DNA of 64,000 bases from Frischella japonica (GCF_014489845.1 NZ_JABURY010000019.1:124001-188000), one strand, 5' to 3'; numbered from the stretch's first letter, positions 22,826 to 32,403 are shown. The notes: generated from the sequence alone by a model not told the origin. Numbers and translations are program-made.

Positions 22826-23499
22826 TTTTTTATTCCTTGTTTAGCTTGTTCAATAACATGGTAAAGTTGCCTTGTGGCATACGGTATATTTGGCTGCCCA
22901 CAAATAGCTGAAATCACGGCGATTCCGTCACTCCCACTTTGCATAACTTCGGCGGCGTTTTGTAAATTAATTCCCCCTATTGCTACCGCAGGACATTGTT
23001 TACATTGATTAAGTTCTGCTAAAGTTGTTATACCTAATGGTGGTGCAGCATCTTGTTTCGTCATGGTTGGGAAAACGGGTCCAATACCTAAATAATCTAC
23101 CTTTTGCCAATTAACTTGATTGATTTGTTGTAAATTTGATATTGATAATCCCAATAATTTATCGGCACCAATTAATTTGCGTACAACATCAACTGGAAGA
23201 TCTTTCTGACCAACATGCACACCATCAGCTTCAACAGCTAAGGCAATATCAACTTGATCATTAATGAGTAATGGCACCGTGGTATCCTTTAATACCTGTT
23301 TTAATGCTAATGCAGCGAGATACCAATCACGACGGGTAAATTCATGTTCAGCTCTTAGTTGTACGGCGGTAACACCATTTGCGACAGCAATTCGAGTAGT
23401 ATTAACCATACCGTCAATTCCACCACATAAATCAGGATCTAAAACGAGGTAAAGGGATAAATCGAGCTTTTTTTGACGCATATTATCTCTGCTACTCAT
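22822..23499 (-). CDS. thiE: Thiamine-phosphate synthase ThiE
   Basis: ThiE joins HMP-PP to the thiazole phosphate, giving thiamine phosphate. The (beta/alpha)8 protein has LLINDQVDIALAVEADGVHV and the phosphate-binding LGIGPVFPTMTKQ. I place the start at 23499 (225 residues), where ATGA overlaps the thiM stop; an ATG at 23532 is also in frame but lies deep inside thiM. The tight overlaps indicate translational coupling through the whole operon. Confidence 0.94.
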   Translation of the reverse strand: MSSRDNMRQKKLDLSLYLVLDPDLCGGIDGMVNTTRIAVANGVTAVQLRAEHEFTRRDWYLAALALKQVLKDTTVPLLINDQVDIALAVEADGVHVGQKDLPVDVVRKLIGADKLLGLSISNLQQINQVNWQKVDYLGIGPVFPTMTKQDAAPPLGITTLAELNQCKQCPAVAIGGINLQNAAEVMQSGSDGIAVISAICGQPNIPYATRQLYHVIEQAKQGIKK

Positions 23500-24284
23500 G
23501 ATATTGTTTCCATCAGCGAAAGCTGATCCCATAATGATATGGCAAATGTGCCAAGTCCTTGTTGATGAATGGCCATGTCAGCAGCTCTTTTCATCATAAA
23601 GCAAGCTGAAGCGGTAGCGGTTAACCGATCATCCGGTGTAGCAGCAACAAATGCGGCAACCATAGCCGATAATGAACATCCGGTACCGGTAACACGTGTA
23701 AGGGCGATATCGCCACCTGAAATGGCATAAACTTGTTGACCATTCGTCACATAATCCACTTTACCGGTCACTGCTACAATGGTTTGCACCTGACTGGCCA
23801 ATTCTTTTGCCGCTTCTAACGCTATTTCGGTAGAATCTTGACTATCAACGCCTTTAGCTTGGGACTTTTGCCCAACCAGCGTCAATATCTCCGCCGCATT
23901 TCCACGAATCACGGTTGGATAACAAGATAATAACGCCTTTGCAATATTGGTTCGAAATGTGAGTACTTCTCCTACCGCAACAGGATCGAGTACCCATGGT
24001 GTTTTAGTCATCATTGCTGTATGTGCAGCAAGTTGCATACTCCTTGCCGATGATTGTTCGATGGTACCAATATTAATTAATAAACTATTGGCAATTTTTA
24101 CAAATGATTCCACTTCTTCTTCCGCTACCACCATTGCCGGTGAAGCACCAATTGCCAATAGAATATTAGCAGTAAAATTTTGTACTACATCATTCGTAAT
24201 ACAGTGGACTAATGGATTTTGCAGACGGACTTGTTTTATAAAAGGAATAGCTTGATCGGCTTGAAATGAAATAATAGTGGTCAT
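23496..24284 (-). CDS. thiM: Hydroxyethylthiazole kinase ThiM
   Basis: ThiM phosphorylates salvaged hydroxyethylthiazole. The 262-residue protein has HCITNDVVQNFTANILLAIG, the conserved DPVAVG, and the C-terminal TGTGCSLSAMVAAF nucleotide loop. It heads the thiM-thiE-thiD salvage operon and follows a TPP riboswitch. No de novo thi genes (thiC, thiG) are in the window. Confidence 0.95.
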   Translation of the reverse strand: MTTIISFQADQAIPFIKQVRLQNPLVHCITNDVVQNFTANILLAIGASPAMVVAEEEVESFVKIANSLLINIGTIEQSSARSMQLAAHTAMMTKTPWVLDPVAVGEVLTFRTNIAKALLSCYPTVIRGNAAEILTLVGQKSQAKGVDSQDSTEIALEAAKELASQVQTIVAVTGKVDYVTNGQQVYAISGGDIALTRVTGTGCSLSAMVAAFVAATPDDRLTATASACFMMKRAADMAIHQQGLGTFAISLWDQLSLMETIS

Positions 24285-24339
24285 CCTCTCTCCTCATTAA
24301 TATCGTAGAGAAGGTGACTATCGCAAGATAGCATTCCGA

Positions 24340-24427
24340 CTTCCCTACGCTGGCATGATCCCAGATCAGGTTCAACGGGTAAGCTCTCAGCCATAAAACA
24401 ATTCATCATTGTTATGACACCCCGAGT
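24340..24427 (-). ncRNA. TPP riboswitch (THI element)
   Basis: On the minus strand the conserved core is clear: ACTCGGGGTGT at the 5' end, GGCTGAGA, then ACCCGTTGAACCTGATCTGG, then ATGCCAGCGTAGGGAA. These are the two ligand-contacting arms of the TPP aptamer. Between it and thiM, CTTCTC near 24310 can pair with GAGGAG at the thiM ribosome site, so translation control by sequestration is plausible (inference). Confidence 0.95.
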
Positions 24428-24631
24428 CAAATAAATAAGTAGTTATTATGCATGCTATTTTATAAACAATCAAATATCAAAATGATAATAAAATGAGCAA
24501 AAAATTTTTATTATTTTAATTTATTGTTACGGTTTTATTTAACAAATGTATGACGTCAATTAAACGTTTATTTACTTTTGAATGATTGTTGGTACACTAA
24601 TTAAAATTTTAGATTAAGTACGATCAATTAT

Positions 24632-25609
24632 ATGAATTCACCATTACGCACAAAATTATTAGAATACGGACGTGAAGTAATAGAGTTAGAACTTAGTGAA
24701 GCGAAAAAATTACCTGCTCGTCTTGATCATAACTTTATTCAAGCCTGTGAATTAATGTTAACGACAAAAGGAAAAGTGATAGTTTCAGGTATTGGCAAAT
24801 CGGGACATATTGGCAAAAAAATTGCTGCATCCTTAGCCAGTACTGGTACACCTTCATTCTTTATGCATTTAACGGAAGCATTACATGGTGATTTAGGTAT
24901 GGTTAGCGAAACAGATATTATCATACTGATCTCATATTCTGGTCAGGCAAATGAATTTAATTACATATTGCCAATACTGAAAGATAAAGGTATACCAATT
25001 ATTGCAATCACTGGCAAAAAAACATCGCCATTAGCCAGAGCAGCAAAAGCCGTCTTAGATGTCAGTATTGAAAGAGAAGCCTGTCCTATGGGATTAGCCC
25101 CAACGTCTAGTTCAACTAATACGCTACTAATGGGCGATGCATTGGCTATAACAGTAATGAGAGCGAAAAACTTTAATGAAGAAGATTTCGCCCGTTCTCA
25201 TCCTGCTGGAAGTTTAGGGGCAAAATTACTTAATCGTGTAAAAGATATTATGCGTACTGGTGAACTTATTCCTAAAATACCTGAAAATGCTACTGTATTT
25301 GATGCAATGTTAGAATTAAGTCGTACGGGATTAGGATTAGTCATTATTTGTAATACCGATCGACACATTAAAGGTGTATTCACCGATGGGGATTTACGTC
25401 GTTTATTATTGAAAGACGGTACATTAAATGATCCAATTATACAAGTTATGACAACACCAGGGTATCGTCTTCCTGAGAATTGGAAGGCCATTGAAGCACT
25501 TAAATCATTTAACGATTATAATATCACTGCAGCCCCAGTGGTTGATCAAAATGATTGTTTGGTAGGAGCAATCAATATCCATGATTTGCATCAGGCTGGT
25601 ATTTCATAA
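24632..25609 (+). CDS. kdsD: Arabinose-5-phosphate isomerase KdsD
   Basis: KdsD converts ribulose-5-phosphate to arabinose-5-phosphate, the first step to Kdo in lipopolysaccharide. The 325-residue protein has an N-terminal SIS domain (VSGIGKSGHIGKKIAASLAS, and TSSSTNTLLMGDALA), then two CBS domains (about residues 205-325). Length is normal. It stands alone here; kdsC and the lpt genes that often accompany it are not adjacent. Confidence 0.94.
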   Translation: MNSPLRTKLLEYGREVIELELSEAKKLPARLDHNFIQACELMLTTKGKVIVSGIGKSGHIGKKIAASLASTGTPSFFMHLTEALHGDLGMVSETDIIILISYSGQANEFNYILPILKDKGIPIIAITGKKTSPLARAAKAVLDVSIEREACPMGLAPTSSSTNTLLMGDALAITVMRAKNFNEEDFARSHPAGSLGAKLLNRVKDIMRTGELIPKIPENATVFDAMLELSRTGLGLVIICNTDRHIKGVFTDGDLRRLLLKDGTLNDPIIQVMTTPGYRLPENWKAIEALKSFNDYNITAAPVVDQNDCLVGAINIHDLHQAGIS

Positions 25610-25835
25610 GGCTGAAAACTCTATGCAATTAAAGAAAGTTAATATTATTTATGCTTGGAAATAAATAATCAGCATTTTTTTATTGCAAAATAGCTCTATC
25701 TCCTGCGATAATTATCGCCCTAAATTTTGTCTTTAGAACGGAGACTAAAAGTATTGCAGTTTGTTTTTTTATCTGATAAAGATATTTAAAACAAATTGTC
25801 AGCATGTTTAACTAAATATAGATGATGAATTTATA

Positions 25836-26357
25836 ATGGCAGAGAAGCGAAATATCTTTTTAATTGGCCCAATGGGGGCAGGTAAAAGTACTATTGGTAG
25901 GCAGATCGCACAACAACTAGGCATGGATTTTTTTGATTCAGATCAAGAGATTGAAAAACGAACTGGCGCGGATATCGCTTGGATCTTTGATTTAGAAGGA
26001 GAAGAAGGTTTCCGTACTAGAGAAGAGAAAGTGATTAACGAGCTTACTGAAAAACAAGGCGTTGTATTAGCCACTGGTGGTGGTTCTATTTTATCTAAAG
26101 ATACACGTAATCGCCTATCTGCAAGAGGAATTGTGGTATATTTACAAACAACAATTGAAAAACAGATGGCACGTACGCAAAAAGATAAACGACGACCATT
26201 ATTGCAAGGTAATAATAATCTTCGTGAACGTTATGAAGAGCTTGAAGAAGAGCGTGTACCGTTATATGAAGAAATAGCCGATATTACAATTAAAACAGAC
26301 GAACAGAGTGCTAAAGGTGTAGCTAGTTATATTATTGAGCAAATAGAACAGATATAA
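25836..26357 (+). CDS. aroK: Shikimate kinase I (AroK)
   Basis: AroK phosphorylates shikimate in the aromatic amino-acid pathway. The 173-residue protein has the Walker A loop [13 protein letters not shown], the [11 protein letters not shown] motif, and TGGGS for shikimate binding. The sequence is very close to enterobacterial AroK, starting at the same MAEKRNIF. In most relatives aroB follows directly; here the DamX-like gene follows after 62 bases, so aroB has been lost or moved. Confidence 0.96.
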   Translation: MAEKRNIFLIGPMGAGKSTIGRQIAQQLGMDFFDSDQEIEKRTGADIAWIFDLEGEEGFRTREEKVINELTEKQGVVLATGGGSILSKDTRNRLSARGIVVYLQTTIEKQMARTQKDKRRPLLQGNNNLRERYEELEEERVPLYEEIADITIKTDEQSAKGVASYIIEQIEQI

Positions 26358-26419
26358 TTACACTGCTGAGTAATTATAATGTTTTCAAAATTTATGCATT
26401 GTGAGTCATAGGAGGCGTT

Positions 26420-27139
26420 GTGAATAAACCAATTCGTACAAATAAAGAAGATCGCTATTTCTCTGAGCAACCACAGAGCACATCAATTCTAACTCAATCT
26501 TTTTTTATGAATAAAAAGTTGATAATAATCATTATGGCTATAATTATTGTTGCTTTATTATTGATAATTTTTTTAATGGCTACAGGTCGTTCGCCGCAAG
26601 ATGAGATTAGAAATAATTCTTTAAATGCTGGCGGTGGGCAAGTTAGTAATAACCGCGGTTATCAAACGCTAAATCCGCCGAGTCATATATCGTCTAACTC
26701 AACTTTTACAGATGTCGATCTCAGTTATGGCACAGAACGAATTCAGATACCTGATGACATAACTGAACATATGTCGCAATACTATAATGCAAATGGTTCG
26801 TTGATAGAATTCAATGGCGAAAACACCGATGTTGATTTCGAACATAACGAATTACCATTAGGTAAAACGATTCAAAATAATCATTATACCATTCAACTTA
26901 TTGCAACATCTTCACTTGAAAGTATGATGGCTTTTGTCAAATCAAATAAATTGGCTAATTACCAAATCTACGAGACACGCAGAGAAAATAAACCTTGGTT
27001 TGTGCTTATTAAAGGTGAATTTGCTAACATTAAAGATGCAAAAACAGTTATACAATATTTATCAGCAGACTTACAACGCAATTCTCCTTGGGTTAAATCC
27101 GGTACAGTTGTAAATAAAGAAAAGCAAGTTTTGCAATGA
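26420..27139 (+). CDS. damX: DamX-like SPOR-domain division protein
   Basis: The 239-residue protein has a cytoplasmic N-tail, one membrane helix (about residues 33-53, KLIIIIMAIIIVALLLIIFL), a low-complexity linker, and a C-terminal SPOR domain (about residues 150-225). The SPOR domain holds YTIQLIATSSLESM and WFVLIKGEF. SPOR domains bind denuded peptidoglycan at the septum. The position between aroK and dam is that of DamX. It is shorter than E. coli DamX (about 430) and lacks much of the linker. The start is GTG with AGGAGG 4 bases upstream. Confidence 0.8.
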   Translation: MNKPIRTNKEDRYFSEQPQSTSILTQSFFMNKKLIIIIMAIIIVALLLIIFLMATGRSPQDEIRNNSLNAGGGQVSNNRGYQTLNPPSHISSNSTFTDVDLSYGTERIQIPDDITEHMSQYYNANGSLIEFNGENTDVDFEHNELPLGKTIQNNHYTIQLIATSSLESMMAFVKSNKLANYQIYETRRENKPWFVLIKGEFANIKDAKTVIQYLSADLQRNSPWVKSGTVVNKEKQVLQ

Positions 27140-27176
27140 TCGATCAGTATTCTCAGAGAGTTAACGGGAGTCGCGT

Positions 27177-27989
27177 TTGAAAAAGCAACGTGCTTTTCTT
27201 AAGTGGGCAGGTGGAAAATATTCGCTTGTTGATAAAATAGTAAAACACTTACCAGATGGTGATTTATTGATTGAACCGTTCGTAGGAGCTGGTTCAGTTT
27301 TTTTGAATACAAATTATAAGCGGTATATCTTAGCTGATATTAATAAGGATCTCATTTCATTATTCAATTTCATCAAAAATAAACCGCAAAAATTTATTGA
27401 AGATGCCAAGCTATTATTTACCGAACAAAATAATCAAGCCGAAGCTTTTTATGAATTACGTGATCACTTTAATCATAGTAAAAATCCTTATCAAAGAGCA
27501 TTACTATTTTTATATCTAAATCGACATTGCTATAATGGATTATGTCGCTATAACAGTAGCGGTGAATTCAATGTTCCATTTGGACAATATCATAATGTTT
27601 ATTTCCCAGAAAAAGAATTATTTGCTTTTTCGGAAAAAGCACAGCGTGCTGAGTTTATTTGTGCCCCATATCATCAAGTCATGAATAAAGCACAAAAAGG
27701 ATCCGTTGTTTATTGTGACCCACCTTATATGCCTTTATCGCAAAGTGCTAATTTCACGACTTATTATTCGATCAACTTTACAATACATGATCAGAAACAT
27801 TTAGCACATATTGCACTAAAATTATCAAAGCAAGAAATTCCAGTGCTAATTTCCAATCATGATACTATTCATACTCGAAAATGGTATAAAGATGCTCAGC
27901 TACATTTAGTTGAAACTCGCCGTTCTATTAGTTGTGATGGACAAGGGCGAAAAAAGATTGATGAATTATTAGCACTTTACTCATATTAA
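27177..27989 (+). CDS. dam: DNA adenine methylase (GATC-specific)
   Basis: Dam methylates adenine in GATC, marking strands for mismatch repair and timing of replication. The 270-residue protein has FLKWAGGKYSLVDKI and FVGAGSVFLN for S-adenosylmethionine binding, and the catalytic VYCDPPYMPLS (DPPY). It starts with TTG at 27177, with GGGAG 6 bases upstream and KKQRAFLKWAGGK matching the family start. It is the last gene of aroK-damX-dam. Confidence 0.96.
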   Translation: MKKQRAFLKWAGGKYSLVDKIVKHLPDGDLLIEPFVGAGSVFLNTNYKRYILADINKDLISLFNFIKNKPQKFIEDAKLLFTEQNNQAEAFYELRDHFNHSKNPYQRALLFLYLNRHCYNGLCRYNSSGEFNVPFGQYHNVYFPEKELFAFSEKAQRAEFICAPYHQVMNKAQKGSVVYCDPPYMPLSQSANFTTYYSINFTIHDQKHLAHIALKLSKQEIPVLISNHDTIHTRKWYKDAQLHLVETRRSISCDGQGRKKIDELLALYSY

Positions 27990-28090
27990 CTTTTTCAATA
28001 TATTAATATATTTCAGTTAGAATACCCATAGCAATGTTGAACAGCTTGCAATTAAATTTTAAATAGGTCTTTTCTAATACATTAATAATA

Positions 28091-28714
28091 TTAAAAATCC
28101 AGTGCAACTTTAAGACTTAACCCAAGTAAAATGACCGCTAATAATTTATCAATAATAAACTGTATTTTAAAATACCCTCGTCGCACTATTTCAGATTGAA
28201 AAACAATAGTAACTAAAGGCCACCATAGCACAGCTTCAATCCAGATAATCAATGCTACACATAATTTTTCTAATAAAGAAGAATCCAATGCCAAAACTTG
28301 TGTGAATATCGCTAAAAAAAATAGCGTAGCTTTAGGATTAAGTAAATTACATAAATATCCTTGCATAAAAGCTTTAAAGTAATTGATTTTACAGATATTG
28401 TAAGAACGATCTACATAACTCACACCATTTGTTTTAGCCAATAGCGCCTTTATACCAATCCACCCCAGGTAAGCAGCACCAACATAACGCAAAGTATTAA
28501 ACAGCCATGGTGTTGTTTGAATCAATACGGCAATGCCAGCAACACAGTAGCTCATATGGGTAAAAATTCCCATAATAACACCCCAGCAAGTCATTAACGC
28601 ATATTTATGCGGATAATTAAGACTGTTTCTCACAACCAAGAAAAAATCTGGCCCTGGTGAAATCATACCTAGCAAGCTAATAGTCGCAACAATGATAAAT
28701 GACTCATATTCCAT
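28091..28714 (-). CDS. LysE/RhtB family amino-acid exporter
   Basis: This is a 207-residue inner-membrane protein with about six helices and the family N-terminus (SLLGMISPGPDFFLVVRNSL). The GPDFFLVV pattern is nearest to RhtB/RhtC threonine or homoserine exporters, but the substrate cannot be told from sequence. It stands alone on the minus strand between dam and the sulfatase-fold gene. Confidence 0.85.
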   Translation of the reverse strand: MEYESFIIVATISLLGMISPGPDFFLVVRNSLNYPHKYALMTCWGVIMGIFTHMSYCVAGIAVLIQTTPWLFNTLRYVGAAYLGWIGIKALLAKTNGVSYVDRSYNICKINYFKAFMQGYLCNLLNPKATLFFLAIFTQVLALDSSLLEKLCVALIIWIEAVLWWPLVTIVFQSEIVRRGYFKIQFIIDKLLAVILLGLSLKVALDF

Positions 28715-28833
28715 ATTTTTTATACTCTAAAAGTTAATTGCCAACTATATTTGCCATTTATCGATAATCAACCGATATATTAATGACTGACGATTATTAC
28801 TCATAATTCATGCTAGTCATAAATACAGCAATG

Positions 28834-30303
28834 TTAAGGTATGGCGGCTGAACAGTTCAATGTTGCTATATCGGTTAATACACGTTCAACATATTCTGCC
28901 CGATGTGTCACTTTTTGATCATTAAGATAATCGGTCCAGAATCGAGCATTAGATTTAATTTTTGCACCATCGAGAATAATTCGTGGCATATCTAATTGAT
29001 AAATATTATCTGGTAAAGAGGCATATGGCCCGAGATCTTCCTTATTAGCATTAGTGATAACATAAAGAGAACGTGGCTTAGTCGATAATTTAGCAATGGT
29101 AGGTGTACCCGCTCCCATCATTAAATGGTCTGGAAAAATATAAAAAACAGTGTTTTCCAATATACCTTGCTGTTCAAGATAAGCAATAAATTGCCCAATA
29201 TTATAATCAAGTGAAGCTGCGGCAAACGCCATATTATCATCTTGCTTATCAATCACTTTTTCCATTCGTTGATCATAAAAACCACTTGGAGCATGAGTTG
29301 ATATAGTCGAGATAAATAATGCAAATGGTTGATTTTCTTTAGATAACTCTGTCACTTGACGTTTAGCAATATCAAACGTATCTTTATCATACAAACCAAA
29401 GGGCGCCTGTGGATATTGACCAGGATAATTTGATTCACTGACAATATCGATTCCTAGCATGGAAATGATATGGCCAATACCTGAAAAGGTTGGATCGCCA
29501 ATCACATATCGCGTCTGATAATTTGCTTTATGCAGCACATCAGCTAAACTAACTAATTGGGTTTGTGAATAATTAGCAAATGGTTTAGTGTTTATCCCTC
29601 CTACTAAAAAAGGCATTCCCGTCATATAAGTATACATGGAAGCCGTGGTCCATGAACTGCCTTTCCCCATTGGGATATCGCCATAAAAACTATATTTTTG
29701 GCGTAATTGATTCAGATTAGGAGTTAATTGATCAAAATCTAAAAACCCTTTTTCAAATGACTCTAAAGATATAACGATAATATTTTTACCTTGTGTGGCA
29801 TAAACCTGATTTTTTAGTGGATAATCACGCATATTAAGCTGAGTTAGAGCCTCTTGAAAATCTATCTTAGATGCACCAGTTATACGAGACAATTCAAGTA
29901 GTTTATCAAACGGGCCATGGCTATAATTAAGCGATAATGTCATTATTACGAATACCATTAGGCGCATTTGGACATTAATTTTTCTACGACAAATAGCGGC
30001 AAGTTTGGTTAATAAAAAAATAAAAACCAAAAATAGTAATACCGTTAATAAAGCTTGTAATTTAAAAATTAACAATCCTTCCCAAATATCATTAATATTT
30101 AAGTTAACAAAAAACTGATAATCAATAAATCCGCCACTAAAATAGATGGATATCACTTCCATTACAATAAAAATAGTTAGCATTAATACGATAATATATT
30201 TATATTTTTTAGCAGTAACAAACGAAGCTAACATCGTGGTAATAATTACTAAAGGAAAAACTATCCAAGCATTAACAGGAAAAAACAACATAATTCGATA
30301 CAA
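28834..30303 (-). CDS. Membrane phosphoglycerol-transferase-like protein (LtaS/OpgB type sulfatase fold)
   Basis: The 489-residue protein has an N-terminal block of about four or five membrane helices (residues 1-135). A periplasmic alkaline-phosphatase-superfamily domain follows: IIVISLESFEKG (metal Glu), GKGSSWTTASMYTYMTG (nucleophile Thr region), STHAPSGF and FPDHLMMG (metal ligands). This layout is that of lipoteichoic-acid synthase and of OpgB, which transfers phosphoglycerol to periplasmic glucans. Which acceptor is used here is unknown. It is divergent from a glycosyltransferase gene, suggesting joint modification of a surface glycan or glycolipid (inference). Confidence 0.75.
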   Translation of the reverse strand: MYRIMLFFPVNAWIVFPLVIITTMLASFVTAKKYKYIIVLMLTIFIVMEVISIYFSGGFIDYQFFVNLNINDIWEGLLIFKLQALLTVLLFLVFIFLLTKLAAICRRKINVQMRLMVFVIMTLSLNYSHGPFDKLLELSRITGASKIDFQEALTQLNMRDYPLKNQVYATQGKNIIVISLESFEKGFLDFDQLTPNLNQLRQKYSFYGDIPMGKGSSWTTASMYTYMTGMPFLVGGINTKPFANYSQTQLVSLADVLHKANYQTRYVIGDPTFSGIGHIISMLGIDIVSESNYPGQYPQAPFGLYDKDTFDIAKRQVTELSKENQPFALFISTISTHAPSGFYDQRMEKVIDKQDDNMAFAAASLDYNIGQFIAYLEQQGILENTVFYIFPDHLMMGAGTPTIAKLSTKPRSLYVITNANKEDLGPYASLPDNIYQLDMPRIILDGAKIKSNARFWTDYLNDQKVTHRAEYVERVLTDIATLNCSAAIP

Positions 30304-30563
30304 CTCATCGTTAAAAATACTGGTTAGTATATACTTAAACCTGTTTTTTTGCAGTTTTGATCAGTTTTTTATTTGCAGAAAACATAATGATCTTATGCAG
30401 TCGATCATGGTTTATAATAAAATAGCAAAAATAAGATTTATACGATTACAACAATAAATAATCTTTATTATTTTTTATCAATTAGATTGATATCAAATTG
30501 CTTAGATTCTGCTATGATACGTTAACAGCAATCACAATTGGCAAATATGATAAGGAAAATATA

Positions 30564-31631
30564 ATGAAGATCCTTTTTGGTGTTCAGGGTACCGGCAATG
30601 GACACATTAGTCGTTGCCGCACTTTAGCTAAAGCTTTAAAAGCTGCTGGAGCTAATGTTGATTATATTTTTAGTGGTCGCAACGTTCAAGACTATTTCGA
30701 TATGAATGATTTTGGTGATTATAAAACTTATGAAGGTATGAGCTTTGTTACCCAAAATGGTAAAATTAATATTCGTAAAACAATTAGTCGCATTCGTGCA
30801 TTTCGTTTAATAAAGGATGTTCGAGAATTAAATCTTGACCAATATGATACCATTATCAGTGACTTTGAACCGGTTAGTGCTTGGGCGGCTTATCATCAAG
30901 AACGAAAATGCTTAGGGATCAGTAATCAGGTTATTTGCCAATATTTAAAACCGAAAGAATATGGTTTAATTGCTAATGCCATTATGAAATATTATGCGCC
31001 AGTAACTGATCCAGTGGGTTTACATTGGTTCCATTTCGGTCATACTTTAATCCCACCAATAATTGACCCAATGGTAAGTCAACCGGAGAATGAAAAAATA
31101 ATTGTCTATTTACCATTCGAATCATTGAATAATATTTTTAATTTGATAGCACCTTTTAGCCAACAATATCAATTTGAATGTTTTCACCCCAATATAGAAC
31201 ATGCTTCAGTCGAGCATAATATTAGCCTACACCCATTATGTCGCGATAGCTTCACTCAAGCGATAGCTTCATGTTCCGGTATTATTAGTAATACTGGCTT
31301 TGGGTTGATCTCTGAAGCATTAGTGCTTGGAAAAAAAATTCTCACTAAACCCGTTTCCGGTCAATTTGAACAAATATACAATGGGCATTGTTTGCAGCAA
31401 TTAGATTTAGCGACAGTGATGAATTCACTTGATCAAACTGTTCTTGAATATTGGTTGACACAATCATCACCAGATCCTGTTATTTATCCTGATGTTGCCC
31501 CACAATTAGCTAATTGGATTGTCTCTGGTCAGGCTGAACCGCTTTCCAATTTAAGTGAGCGTTTGTGGCAACAGACTCACTATCCTGAACATGTCCAGCA
31601 AAAAATTGCTGAATTAGGTTATATCTTATAG
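30564..31631 (+). CDS. MJ1255-type glycosyltransferase
   Basis: The 355-residue protein has a GT-B-like N-terminus, MKILFGVQGTGNGHISRCRT, where GTGNGHISR is the donor loop, and a later NTGFGLISEALVLGKK segment like the second Rossmann half. This fits the MJ1255/VC2487 family of predicted glycosyltransferases. The start at 30564 has AAGGAAA 6-8 bases upstream; an earlier in-frame start at 30498 has none and adds 22 residues. Substrate unknown. It is divergent from the phosphoglycerol-transferase-like gene. Confidence 0.8.
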   Translation: MKILFGVQGTGNGHISRCRTLAKALKAAGANVDYIFSGRNVQDYFDMNDFGDYKTYEGMSFVTQNGKINIRKTISRIRAFRLIKDVRELNLDQYDTIISDFEPVSAWAAYHQERKCLGISNQVICQYLKPKEYGLIANAIMKYYAPVTDPVGLHWFHFGHTLIPPIIDPMVSQPENEKIIVYLPFESLNNIFNLIAPFSQQYQFECFHPNIEHASVEHNISLHPLCRDSFTQAIASCSGIISNTGFGLISEALVLGKKILTKPVSGQFEQIYNGHCLQQLDLATVMNSLDQTVLEYWLTQSSPDPVIYPDVAPQLANWIVSGQAEPLSNLSERLWQQTHYPEHVQQKIAELGYIL

Positions 31632-31665
31632 TTTAAACTAGGAAAAATATTTTAAAGAGCTAATT

Positions 31666-32154
31666 ATGATCTTAAGTATTATTGTCGCGATGGCCAACAA
31701 TCAAGTAATTGGGTTAAATAATCAAATGCCATGGCATTTGCCTGCTGATTTAGCATGGTTTAAAAAAAATACCTTACATAAACCGGTTATTATGGGACGA
31801 AAAACCTTTGAATCGATAGGAAGACCACTACCGAATCGACATAATATTATTATTAGCCGAACGCCTCAAACCAGCAATAATCCAAATATTACATGGACAA
31901 CATCATTACCAGCAGCATTGGCTATTGTTAAAACGAGTCCAGAAGTATTCATTATTGGTGGAGGTAATATCTATCAACAAGTATTACCACAAGTGAATCG
32001 GCTTTATCTTACCCACATTAATACCGACGTTGCCGGCGATACTCACTTTCCTAATTATCATTGTGAACAATGGCAATCAATATTTAAAGAGTATCATCTA
32101 GCTGACGAAAAAAATCCCTATGATTATTGGTTTGAGATTTTGGAAAAAAAATAA
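31666..32154 (+). CDS. folA: Dihydrofolate reductase
   Basis: FolA reduces dihydrofolate to tetrahydrofolate with NADPH and is the trimethoprim target. The 162-residue protein has NQMPWHLPADLAWFKKNT with the active-site Asp27-equivalent, VIMGRKTFESIGRPLP, and IIGGGNIYQQ. Length and motifs are those of the chromosomal enzyme. It starts 34 bases after the glycosyltransferase stop. Confidence 0.96.
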   Translation: MILSIIVAMANNQVIGLNNQMPWHLPADLAWFKKNTLHKPVIMGRKTFESIGRPLPNRHNIIISRTPQTSNNPNITWTTSLPAALAIVKTSPEVFIIGGGNIYQQVLPQVNRLYLTHINTDVAGDTHFPNYHCEQWQSIFKEYHLADEKNPYDYWFEILEKK

Positions 32155-32275
32155 ACTTATTGCAATAATGATAGCAACAAATATTTCAAATTCATTTAAT
32201 TACTGTTGATATTAACGATTAGATTTAAAAAATTTAAAAGCTCACTTTGTAATTTCTCACTTTACTATCATACTT

Positions 32276-32303
32276 AGCCTGATTTGAAATTCAGGCTATT
32301 TTG
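32276..32303 (+). terminator. Candidate terminator after folA
   Basis: AGCCTGA (32276-32282) and TCAGGCT (32291-32297) form a 7-base perfect stem with an 8-base loop, followed by ATTTT. It is about 120 bases past the folA stop. Confidence 0.55.
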
Positions 32304-32328
32304 ACAGGTGCAATCATTTTGATGCAAT
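32301..32328 (+). promoter_or_regulatory. Candidate promoter upstream of a tiny reading frame
   Basis: A perfect TTGACA at 32301-32306 is followed after 16 bases by TGCAAT (32323-32328, 4 of 6 to the -10 consensus). It begins right at the end of the folA terminator and points to the 13-codon frame at 32362. Confidence 0.35.
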
Positions 32329-32361
32329 CTTTTAACTGGTTTCTATTTACTTTAGGAGCAA

Positions 32362-32403
32362 ATGCTTCATTTGATCCTCACAGAAACACCTTACACAACA
32401 TAA
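32362..32403 (+). CDS. Possible 13-residue micropeptide
   Basis: An ATG at 32362 follows TTTAGGAGCAA, a near-perfect ribosome site at good spacing, and reads MLHLILTETPYTT then stop. A promoter-like pair lies upstream. No gene follows on this strand, so it would not be a leader for anything nearby. It is too short to judge by composition and may be chance. Confidence 0.22.
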   Translation: MLHLILTETPYTT

